The notes beneath the pieces were generated by a model that was given only the letters and a program-made list of their open reading frames with translations, had not been told where the DNA came from and made no database searches. A DNA stretch of 64,000 nt from Cristatella mucedo (taxonomy: Eukaryota > Bryozoa > Phylactolaemata > Cristatellidae), in assembly GCA_009760855.2 (NCBI GenBank), contig WPIO01000006.1, positions 4,262,501 through 4,326,500 of the forward strand, in the 5' to 3' direction. Positions 22,658-34,300 of the stretch are shown piece by piece. Numbering within the stretch: position 1 is the stretch's first letter; each line of letters begins with the position of its first letter. Position numbers and translations under genes: made by a program.

Positions 22658-23575
22658 TTAATGTCTGTGGTAAACCATAGGCCGTCTGGGCGGGGGGGGG
22701 GGGCGCACAGTTCGCTTTGTCAGAGGTGCAAACTCGTCGAGCGTGTCAGCTAGTGTCGTGTTGTAGCAATCTACCAGTGATGACAGATCGGAGGGAGGAC
22801 TGAGCAGCAAAGGTGAAGCAGATATTCTCGCACGGGCAGCATCGATGTCAAGGGTCTTGAGGTTTCGCGATTCACAGGTTATTTTAGAGGAGAATATGGG
22901 CACACACTGTAGATTGAATGAGATCTGCATGTGGTCAGATAAGCAGGATTTGGTGATAACTGGTGATGACAAAGTGCAGTTATATGAGAAAATTTGGTCG
23001 AGTGTGTGACCCTTGATGTGGGTAGGGCCATGCACATGAGCCACAAGAGATAATGAGTCTGTCAATGCACGAAATTCGGTGCTGAAAGCGTCAGATAAGT
23101 TATCAAAGTGAACGTTGAAATCACCCATAACGAGGAAGGATCGATTTCTTGTATACAGAATCGAAATGAGATCGGAGAAATCTGAGATAGAGGAGGATTT
23201 GGTACCTGGTGGGCGATAGACTACTGCCACTATCGGTAGCTTGTTGTTGGGTGAGACCAGGACAATTGATTCAAAAGACTGCTTCGAGGGTACCGCAAAT
23301 GGCTTGAAGTTGAATTTCGAGCGAACGATAATAGCAACTCCACCTCCAGTTTTGATTGATCTAGGGGTGTGAAAGAACGTGAAACCAGATGGAGTAGCGT
23401 CTTTAATTGTCGGGCAGTTTATCGATTTCAGCCAAGTTTCAGTTAGGGCGAGCAGGTCGATACCATTTTCAGAAATAAGGTCGTTTATTACTAGAGGTTT
23501 ATTGCACATTGAGCGAGGATTCCAGAGGCAAGCGTTAAGTCTGGCCGATTGGGTTACAACAGGCCTGATGACCAC
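22658..23575 (-). pseudogene. LINE ORF2 N-terminal part: APE-like endonuclease
   Basis: A 305-residue frame with the expected endonuclease blocks in order. They are NPRSMCNK, the catalytic ALTETWL (Glu), [28 protein letters not shown] (Asp/Asn), LDQIF and the final SDH. The enzyme would nick target DNA to prime reverse transcription. The frame ends in an artificial poly-Pro stretch (PPPPP) caused by a G-run at 22691-22703 on the + strand. A second frame picks up exactly there with RPDGLWFTTDIKLAK, so the original ORF was continuous into the RT. Confidence 0.9.
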
Positions 23576-23640
23576 TAAGTTAGAGAGATTTACAGTGACG
23601 CATGCGGGGAGCGTGCTGAGCGGTTCGAGACAATGCTAGG

Positions 23641-24682
23641 AATACCAAACGAGCGGCGTCTGAGCTGGCGGTTCCGGCCACCGAGGCGGCTACGGGGTGC
23701 TTTCCTTTTGTAAATGCATAGTTCATGAATCTTAGCAACAACATTAATATCTAGGAATGCATTTGATATACGATGACGAAGCGATAGCAGCTGCTGACGA
23801 CCATAACTAACAAGTAGGTTACTAGCCGCCGGCGTAGCTAAGGCAGCCGCCGGCGTGGGAGACCCAGCAGCCCGAAGCGATAAGCGTTTAGATGTCCACA
23901 GGCACGTAATTTCTTACGCGCTACGGTCAAATAACAATCAGAATAACTTTAAACAGGTCTTAGCTGTATCGTTTCCGTATACGATGTTCGCAAGAACGGT
24001 TTTCGGAAGAATTCTGCAACGAACAAGAACGCACGTTAGAGCGCTCTATGTCAGGAGGCGAGAGATAATAATAAGGAAATCTTATAAGACATCGAGCAGC
24101 CAGAGGGCTCCCGACAAGCCCCCTCTTTCTCACGCGACAGAGCCGTCGAAACTGAGGCGCTAAGCGGATGCCTCCCGGCATGCATCTGCAGCTTCCCTCA
24201 TTCCTTGCGGGCCGCTCCGGAGGTGGAGTCCGCAGCAGGCAAAGGTGCGCCGCCCGGCGCGCCTCTTCAGCTTTAAATGACGGCGCGGTTACAGCTCTGG
24301 GAGGGGAGATGGCAGCCTCCATTGAAAACAGACGCAGAAATGCGCGCCAAAAGTTCGCCGCCTGGAAGCACGCATTAATATTCTGCAAAAAAACTAGCAC
24401 GCCCCGTTTTCGATAGCCCGAAGCGTCATCTGGCGGGTGAAGGCGCGCAACTCGGACGCCTCTTTAGACCTTACATAGACAGCAGCGAGTAGTTTCTGTG
24501 CCCTTTGTGATGTTTTCAGTCTTACCACGGCGGTATATTTAACACTTTGTATGCATTGCTAAAACATCTACTCTCGCAGTTAAAATGGAGCGTTGAATTG
24601 GGCGTTGCATTATGCAGTAGTTAAAAGCACTTTTTTTTTATAAACGCATTATCTAAATATCGTTTTCTAATGCTTTCAAGAC
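23641..24682. other. 5' flank of the LINE and unassigned sequence
   Basis: The start of the LINE may extend into 23641-23700. The rest shows only short frames without recognisable domains. Confidence 0.35.
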
Positions 24683-25250
24683 TAATAATAAAAATAATAG
24701 TGCATTTAATAAAGCACCCTCAGAGAACTCCATCTCTTTCTAGACGCTTTACATTTGCTGCAGGGGAAACACGGTCGAATGGTGAGTGGCATCATGCTTG
24801 ATAAACAACATGAATAAAATGGTTAGGGATGACGTGCACAAGGTCAGCATGTGGTTAGTGACAGCATGCACAATGTCAGCACGCATAAGCATATAAAGGA
24901 CGAATTACAGGGACCCACTCAATGCTATGATAAATAGATGCGTTTGTAATTTAATTTTTAATGTGGTCAAGTCAGGGGATGTCGTGACGCAAGTCGGGAG
25001 TGAGTTCCAGGTTTTGGGAGCATACGAACTCAATGCAGGTCTCCAAAGGATTTTAGGTTTGTGCAAGGTATAGGTAAACAGTTAGATTTCGGAAAGCGGA
25101 TGGTGCGATGCTTGCCCTGGTGGGGGACCAGATCTGATAGGTAGGCTGGAGCCCAAGAATGAAGGAACCTAAAAGTGAGCGACAAAACCTTGGAGTCGAT
25201 CCGTTGCTTGACTGGTAGCCAGTGCAGGTCGGCGAGAAGCGGTATGATGT
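24683..25250 (-). mobile_element. L2-like LINE 3' end
   Basis: Reverse-strand copy: AT-rich tail with AATAATA at 24683, the tail hairpin (GCACCCTCAGAGAACTCCAT), the 3' untranslated region, then C-terminal coding remnants to about 25250, where the similarity stops abruptly. From 25251 to 26140 I see nothing identifiable. Confidence 0.85.
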
Positions 25251-26140
25251 GGACTATCGCTCAGTGAAACGGAGAACCTGACTGGGACAGTCATTCTTAG
25301 CGATGGTCTGCCGGTAGGTGACTCACTATGGCTAAGCCTTTGTGCAGCCATGCACTTATATGTACGATCTTTAATTTTCGAATTGAAAAACTTTAGAAGT
25401 GTGTTGCGGGTACATGCCAGTAGTTTTCTAAGGGGCGGCAAATTGGTTCGGCCACCGAATGGCTATCAGAATATTAAGTAGAATACGACGGACCAATTGG
25501 CAGGGTAGTTCGGCGTTAATTCTTCCGCTCGTCTTCGACGTACTGTACTAACTCAAACTATCTGACAAGTCATTAAAAAATCGCAGGCATAATTTAATGT
25601 CAACCCTGCACTGAAGCATTTATTTTATGGCTAACAGTAATACAATGCTATGGTTCTATGACAGCGATTGTTTTTGGTGCAAATGTCTTAACTATGTGTA
25701 ATTAATACGATTAGTCTTATGTACAGTCCTATCAGATGAGCAAGGCAATAAGGAACTTTTTCAACGCTATCAGTAAGGCAGGCTTTGAAGGAGGATTTTA
25801 CTTAGAGAACCTCAGATTCAGCAATTGGTCGCTGGCATTTGCACGGTCGTCTAATTTTCCCGCTTTTAGGCAACTGTAGCTAACTCCAAACGAAAGCCAG
25901 AGATTTAAATTGCTTATAAAGTGTACCAACGCGCTTTCTTCAACATAATAAAGCAAGCTAAGCTAATTTGATGAGGATTTTTAGCCAATCGCTCCCGTCT
26001 AATATCAACCAATGACCGATTCTGAGGCAAGGAGTTCAACCTCTCTTAGCCACTCTAGTTCAAAAAGTAAGGGTCAGAAGTATTGCGTCAAGTACATGTC
26101 ACGACCGTAGTAATCGCAGTAGCATCTTTAATTTTGTTTT

Positions 26141-26212
26141 CTTAATAATAATAATACATTTGATATAGCACCATCAGAGAGCTCAATCTCTTTCTAGGCA
26201 CTTTGCATTATA
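26141..26212 (-). mobile_element. L2-like LINE, tail-only fragment
   Basis: Only the (AAT)n tail plus hairpin (GCACCATCAGAGAGCTCAAT) remain, about 70 bp. Such extremely 5'-truncated copies are typical products of target-primed reverse transcription. Confidence 0.75.
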
Positions 26213-26978
26213 TGTCAGCTACTTTTTATTTAGCGGCATGTTAAATAAGTTTTAGTGATGTCTTTAATTTCTAATTTGTTCTACATTTGTCTTGCAACGT
26301 TGAATTAGTTGAATTACCTCTTCACACAGAACTCCACCAGTTTCATATCTTCTACCTGTAGTATCAACATTTTTCTCACAACCACGCAAATTGGCTGAGG
26401 CTCTTGACACCTAATCATACTCAATATGATAGAGAATTGTATCAATTGTATGTATTGCTCAAGAAGAAGCTCATTCCTCGTGATAAAAATTTCCTGCACC
26501 CAATAATGCTGCAAGCAGCCTGAGGGAAAAGTTAGTTACTTCATTTCACTCCAACGGTTCCACACAATACTGGCTACGTGTAAAAAGAAAGAACAAAAGC
26601 ATTGAGAATAGAATGAAATATATATATATATATATATATATGAATATATTTAAGATGTAGTTGGAAGAACACTTGAAAATTTAAATCAGAAACGAATCTG
26701 ATTTAAAAAAAATATTTTGAAAGTAGATCTAGACCTGAATATTTTTGAAAAGATTTTTATAATTATTGAAATATTAAAGTAAAATTTGAATAATTCTTAG
26801 ATTAGTATTCATGTGAGCATCAGCTACTTTGGTTCCTCTTAGTTAAAGAAGACATTTAAACCAAGCAACAGGTTTAAAAATGTTGGTCTAACGTTCGCAT
26901 CATTGTGCTGCAAACGTTTCAGAACTGTTTATCCCGCCATGCAGGGTAAAGGAAATCGAGAGCGCATAGCGTAAAGCG

Positions 26979-27234
<256 letters not shown>

Positions 27235-27596
27235 TCGAAGGAGAAAGCAAATCGAGCGGGAAGAGTGATGTAGGAAAAGATGAAAGTATCTGAGAAAGGT
27301 TCATTCTTCTAGCTCACACACGAAGAGTTGTCTAGTCTTAATGAACACGTAGCGAGTCGGCTAGGTTTGGTATCATGTCGTATGTGAGAATGCGTTCCTA
27401 AAATATGAAAATATACAGACAAATTCGGATTAACTATGAATTCAAGCGATCTAGTGCATAGATATTATATAAATGGTCTAAGCTAAGGAAGCTTTACCAG
27501 AGCCTAGTGCGATGTCATGCTTCAGAGTATGTCCATTGATGAGACGCACTGCTGTGTCGCCCATTGCAAACTGGCGCCATTATTCTTTTATTTCAG

Positions 27597-27816
27597 AGCA
27601 GTCGCTGCATCATATCGTTGCATCTCGGACAGTGCGGCGTGAATATAGGTGATGCGACCTGGGAGCTGTTCTCAGCCGAGAGCGGCATAACCAGAGCGGG
27701 AAAAATTAGCAAGAAGCGAGTGGACTGCGTCCCTCCGGGCATGCTGTTTGAGGAAGTTTCTAATGGAAAATACGTGCCGCGAACTATTTTTATTGATACC
27801 GAACCTGGAGTAATTG
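27597..27816 (+). CDS. alpha-tubulin exon 2
   Basis: Starts after TTATTTCAG in phase 0, consistent with a first exon carrying only ATG. It encodes [20 protein letters not shown] through [14 protein letters not shown]. The usual MREC start is replaced by a Ser-Ser-Arg-Cys beginning; a slightly different acceptor a few bases downstream would remove these. The loop that normally carries the acetylated Lys40 reads [11 protein letters not shown], about three residues shorter than usual. It retains lysines but lacks the Gly-rich stretch. The donor GTAACT follows the first base of an Asp codon (phase 1). Confidence 0.88.
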
Positions 27817-30800
27817 GTAACTACAAATACCCGTAAGCCTTCTCATGATTAAAAGCAGAAATTCGTCTTCCGTCATTTCATAATAGATCAAATACTAAAA
27901 CGAAACGGAAAGCTAAAAAGTTAAATACGAGAGTAATGCCAAAGATTTAAAGACTGCATGTAGCACCAGCAATTGTTTGTATAATAATAATAATAATTCA
28001 CTTGATAAAGCGCCCTCAGAGAACTTAATCTCTCTCTAGGCGCTTTACATTTGCTGTAAAGTGAAATGCAATTGAATGGTAAGTAAAATCATGCTTGAAA
28101 ATCAAACAAAATGAATATTATGGTTAGGGGTGACATGCACAGGGTCAGCATGCAAATGTGGTTAGTGGCAGCATGCACAGTGTCAGCACGCATAAGCACA
28201 TCAAGGACGAATCACAGGGACCCGCTAAATGCTGTCCTAAATAGGTGTGTTTTTAAGTTCCTTTTAAATGTAGTCAGGTCGGGGGATGTTCTGACGCAGG
28301 CCGGGAGTTCCAGGCTTTGGGAGCATACGAACTAAATGCATGGTCTCCAAAGGATTTGAGGTTTGTACGAGGTATTTCTAGACTGTTGGATTCCGAAAAG
28401 CGGGTGGTACGATGCTTGGCCTGATGGGGTAGTATATCTGAAAGATAGGCTGGAGCCATAGAATGAAGAGACCTAAAAGTGAGCGACAAAACCTTGAAGT
28501 CAATCCGTTGCTTGACTGGTAGCCAGTGCAGGTCGGCGAGAAGTGGAGTAATGTGGCAACTTCGACGCTCACGACAGACAAGCCTAGCTGCGGAGTTTTG
28601 CACCAGCTGCAATCGCCTGATGGCATATGCTGGTTCGCCAGTAAGCAGTGAGTTGCAGAAGTCGAGACGAGATGTCACGAATGCATGGACCAACTTAGAT
28701 GTGGTATCTTTATCTGAAAAAGCCCGAATTTTAGCAATATTATGAAGCTAAAAATAGGCGGATTTGACTGTGGAGCTGATATGGTCGTCTAACGAGAGGT
28801 CGCTTTGGAATATGACACCTAGATTTCGAGCTGATTCAACAGGAGATATGCTGGCAGAGCCAATTTTGAGCGTCAGCCTTTCCAATCTCTGAATCACACT
28901 GGGTTTGCCCATAACAAGTAAGTTAGTTTTATCATCGTTTAGTTTTAGAAAATTTGCTGCCATCCATGTGCGGATGTCATCAATGCATGCAGCAAGTGAG
29001 TTGAGAGAATTTGAGGTGCTCGAAGGCTGGGAGGGATCAAAGCAAAGGTACAACTGAGTGTCATCCGCATAGAATTGAAAGCCTAGATTGTGCTTGGCAA
29101 TCACATCAGCAAGAGACAGAGTGTAAACCGCGAAAAGAACCGGACCTAGCACGGAGCCCTGAGGTACTCCATATTTCAGAGGTACTTCAGATGATCTTTG
29201 TCCATTCACGTCAATACTCTGGAGTCTCGCACTGAGATAGGATCTGAACCACTGCAGAGCAGTGCCAGAGATGCCCAGGCTAGATAACAGGCGCCCTAGA
29301 AGAACTTTGTGATCGATGGTGTCAAAAGCTGCCGAAAGATCAAGCAAAACAAGAAGAGACACTCTACCCATGTCTGCATTCCTAAGTAGGTCGTTGTATA
29401 CCCGAAGTAATGCTGACTCTGTGGAGTGATTAGCTCTAAAGACAGACTGGAACTTACTAGCAAGGTGTGAGGTGTCGATATACGAGTTCAGCTGGTCCGC
29501 CACGACCCGTTCAGATGAAATAAATTCAATGAGCAAAGTGGTCGCCCACAAGTAGTAGCAGTGTAGTTGGACAGTGTGATCAACTCAGTTGGTTATAACA
29601 AACAGCTATGTAGTATAATTTAAAAATGTTCTCATCCGTGTATAGCAGGCCAACTTATTATTACAGACGAGAAGCTAATTGTAATAGGAAATTGATTAAT
29701 ATTTTTTTCTAGGTTATGTCGCCAATAAATGTGTAAAAAGTATTAGCACCCACATTTTTAATTATCCTACATATAATTCGACTTCAAGAATTCCTAAAGA
29801 AACTAAAAACGCACACAATACCTGATATTCAAAGCTGCCTGCATTCTCGCATTACAACCGTAATCTTAGACAGGGATTTCAACAGGGAGTATCGAGCTGA
29901 ATCTTTTATTTGCCATAATCGAACTATCGGAAAAAGTCACACAGTCGCGATTTAGAAGTTTGTCTACGGCCTTAGCTTAGGAGTAATGTGCATTCACTTC
30001 GCGACTCAGGACGAGGGCTCGAGTCCTGCTGCAGGCAATTTTATTGCCTACTGCAAGTAAAAGTGATGCGGCTGCTCTTCCGCCAAGACTGAGGGATCAG
30101 CTAACCTTTAGTGCTGATTTTATCTTTTCTTACGAATAGTCATTTTACTACATCAACGTGTCCATGAATTTTGTTGTCAGTGAACTTGCCTGCAGTCTAA
30201 ATATCCGATTTCTTGAGGTCCCGGAGACTCATCTGCAATTATTATTCCAGTTGTTTAAAACGCTTGCAGTTTTGGCACTTCACTTTCAAATAGGAACCAG
30301 AAAAAAGATTTTGGCAATTCATTGTCGGAATTTTTGAAAGCCTTAATGCTTCCCAAAAACTAATAGTAAATGCTTACGCTACCTCCGTAAATGTGTCTCT
30401 GACAGTGTAAAAAGTCACGACGAAGAAAAGGCTAGCTGATGGATAATAAAATTGAAATATTAAAAACTATCGCAAAACCATCTGATGGTTTTAATAAAAA
30501 ATCTCCCCGCTCTTTTAATGCCTTGTGGAATTTCACCATCTTAGTTAATACGTGTCAGATATTTGTCTATCATACGTGTCAGATATTTGTCTATAATTCC
30601 AAGTGCTCTGATTCATGGCAAGATCGGCCAACGGGCTGCTAGTATTTTTTGTGTCTATAAGAAGGAAGCGAAATAAAACAGAGCACGAATTGATTTTACC
30701 GTTCTAAATTATGAACCATCTCGTTTGTGTGTATTGCAGATTGCAGCACCGGGAGAATTTCGGGATGAACCCACAGTCGCAGCTAATCCAAATCGCCTCG

Positions 30801-31329
30801 CAAGATTTACTAGTGAGCGCCGTATATCTCAGATTTTTTTAATAATTAAACTAATTATAAAGAAAAATATCTGATGGCGCCCTCAGAGAACTTGATCCAT
30901 TTCTAGGCACTTGCCACACACTGTAATAGAAACATGATCAAATGGCTAGAGGTAAAATTTACAGTGTCACCTAGCACAACATGCTTAGGGGTGACATGCA
31001 TAGTGCCAACAAGCATGACATGGTTAATGACAGAATGCACAGCGTCAGAACGCATAAGCATACATAAGAGTATGAGCATCTGGTGGCCGGATTAGTGCTG
31101 CAGTCGTTGGACTTCAAGTTGCACGCTCCTGTTGTGTCAACCGAACACGTTTTTGCACCTTCGGCTTCCGGCGGAGGACTGAGACCGGAGAGCAGCGGAG
31201 CCCATGGAAGGAATTTCGCACTACCGAAGGCTAGATGTCGGGCAGCATGGCCGCTGGCTCGGCGTTGCTTTCAGTGATTTTTAATAAACAGCCGTTCCGT
31301 GTACGCAGGTCTTCTGCCACGTGTAACTG

Positions 31330-31398
<69 letters not shown>

Positions 31399-34300
31399 GC
31401 ACGCACACACGCACGCACGCACACACACACACACACACACGCAGAGCACGTACACGCACGCACAAACTTAACAAAGGCTATTGGAACGTGAGTCACACCT
31501 CGAAGAGTACTGCTACATCTGGTACGGGAGCTCTGCCGGTCGCGGAAAGTCGGCAGAAGGCACTTTGCGGGGCACCTGCAGTGGCCCACGGCAGAAGATG
31601 TACCCGAACTACTTAAACGTCGCCCAAAAGAAGTGCAAAGAGAAAATTACCTCATTAGTCTCAGGTCCCGACGAAAGGTGATGCTCCTAGTCAGCCCCGC
31701 CCCCCCCGTGTTAATCCCCGGGCGATTCTTAGAGTCGCGGTCACTCAACGGAAACCGCCACATCTCCCGGTTGAAAACGTTATCATACTGGCAATTACGA
31801 TCTTTTAGACTGATCTGCCCGATCATTGCTAAATTTGTGCTAGAGATGCATGTACAGGCACTTTTCTGTAGAAGCTTTGACGCCGAGCGTAGTAAGGACA
31901 CACCTCGGTCGTCTAGCACGTGCTCCTAAACAGGCACCGATGCTCGCCTTCGGCCACTCAGCCGGATTAAAAATAATTGATTGCCATCATACTGTTCTTG
32001 GTGACTACTTCCACGTTGAGGTGATGCTTGGAGTATTTCCTTTACCGTGTAAAGTATAAATATGTAGGCGATCGTTATGCCATCTGCATTGGTTGCTGCA
32101 TGGTCAGTGCCTGGCTGTTGTTCCACGTGCGGCGGGAATATAGCACAGGCCGCGCCTACAGGGTCTTAGATAATGAAGTTGCTCATAGCTGGCCTTATTC
32201 TTTAGCTGATGTATCTATTACAAGTTCCAATGATTCCCTCGGTACTGCCTGTTGTATCTCTCTAGTGTTTTCTAGTGTTTTTACATAAGCGGAGGTGACG
32301 CGTGCAGAGGCTAAGCCTTCAGAACTTTCGATGACGAGTCTACTCACGGCTCAAGTAACTCAGGAGCGGCACAATCCATCGGCGCTCGATTTGCAAGCCG
32401 ATGCAACAGTCGGCTTTCAGCCACCTGAAAGAGACCTCCGTATAAACAGAGGTGACTCTAGAATTGCATGAGACACAAAAGCTTGTAGATGAACAGCCAA
32501 AGGCTTTAGAAACTATCATGACTTCACGCACGGGGACCAAGACTGCATTGGAAAGCAAAGCTCTACTTGACTTGCATATCTTCGCATCACGATTAGCAGT
32601 CAAAATATTGTTTTCACCTGCATCAGCGGCCGACCGATCTAAGGCCATTCTTACGGCATATCATGTGGTTTAGGCTTAACGAACTGCGAACAGGATTGAC
32701 AACAAAATTTTCATCTCAAGGAACCATTAGAAATAAAAGAATTTTGCAGCGCTGGCATCTTAAATCGACTTACTGCTGCTGAGCGAAGTGTGTCAAAAAA
32801 TGATCGCTCCATTTACAAGCTATCGGAAGCCCAATGCACTTCCGATGACCTCACGCCGTTCTCTACCGTTTGGTTAAGCCATACGACTAGTCGGATATGC
32901 CAAGGAGAAGGTGGCTTGCCTTCCTGCAAACAAGATCTGGCGTTAGTTCGGATTCCCCCCCCCGACAACTGGGTACTTACGACGCTATATGCAATGAGAC
33001 TGATGGTCAGTCACCTTCCCATGGGAAGAGAAGGTGTTGTGTCAGCTGGATAAATTATGGTGCCTTCGTCTTTCGTTGAGGACATCTGATGGAGAACAGC
33101 GAACCCATTTAAAGAATTTCGAACTGTCAGGGGGCTAGCGTGGCCGTGGACTCGAGCTCATGAAGGCGTCTGGTCGTATGTAATAAACAGCCTCATTGTC
33201 CGTAAGTTTTCGGGCTCGTGAGAACGCTCATACATGCACGCATTTTCATTTGCAAATCGGGCTCAATTTAGCGTTAGCGTTAGCTACTTGGCCTTCTGAA
33301 GAGAGAAGCCGCAGTGTTCTGTGGAACAGCGAAAGCAAGAGTCACGCCCCTCATTGCGAGCGGCGAGACTTGCATAGGTCGGTTCGGCTCCCTCCAAACC
33401 CCGACAGCGAACTGCAAAGCAGCATTCGTTCATGTGGTTCGGCATACAGAACGCTGGCCCAGGACAACGCCAACGGTTTATTGAACAAGGCACGGAGCAG
33501 CGAGGCACACGACTGCCTTCGCCCCCTTCTCACGCTCGAGTCTCCTTCCACTCCTCCAGTCCCCCGGGTGACCCCGATGATTCATCGAGGACCGCAACTG
33601 TGCAGCGGCCGACCCTGATGGTGAATCCACCATCTGGCCACCGGCCTGTTGCCGGCCTCTGTCCGTGCCACATCGCAGGCTCATCAGAGGAGCCGGCCTG
33701 CGCTCAAACTACAGTTCTGTGAGTGCGCCTGTGCGCCCTTGCTTGCTCGAGCTGGTGAATGAGGGCACGAATTTTCGCTCCGCTCGTCTTAAGGGTTACC
33801 GAGTTCGAATCGCCCACTGCCGGACAGCAGGGCAAGGATCTCCCTACTCGCTCCCGTCATCCTTCAGCGCAGCCATCAGGGCGTCACTTCCTGCTGTCTG
33901 ATTCCTGTCGCACAGAGCGCCCTTTGCAGCAGACTCGCGTCTGCTCACTTCCCGCAGATTCTCTGCACGAGAAGCATTCGCTTTTCAAGTTTTAGTACGG
34001 CCCACATTTTCGCCGATTTAATTTCCGAAAGAAACCGTAAAGGCATTTATAACGGAGATGTGTCTACATAACAGAGAGTGCATTCTCCCGTTCATCGGAA
34101 CTTACGGTGGATGGCTAGCTCGGTGCGTTTAAGGAATTGCAGCAACAAAGTAATATATATGTGCAATTAAAGCGAGATCCATCCAATGCCCGTAAATTTA
34201 TAGCGTGCAAGAGCATACAAGAATGCTCGTAGAGGTAAATATTACCGAACCGATGCCCCATATTACCGAATTAGCATGGCTCAAGCGTTGCAGAAGCTGC

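Larger units (their letters stand above)
20466..23640 (-). mobile_element. L2-like non-LTR retrotransposon, nearly complete
   Basis: The best LINE copy in the window. Reading the minus strand from 23.6 kb, it carries an APE-type endonuclease, a linker, a reverse transcriptase, a C-terminal region, a 3' untranslated region and an (ATT)n tail (20466-20490) preceded by the family hairpin. Motif order and the wording of the RT ([21 protein letters not shown], [13 protein letters not shown], [19 protein letters not shown]) place it in the L2/CR1 group of non-LTR elements. It is disabled by a frameshift at a run of G near 22691-22703 and at least one stop near 21319. The start of the element upstream of the endonuclease is not defined. 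Confidence 0.9.

Noticed and set aside
31332-31442. CRISPR-like or coding repeat in the CA tract
   Set aside because: Simple dinucleotide repeat; no spacer structure. The window is eukaryotic, and no CRISPR array is present.
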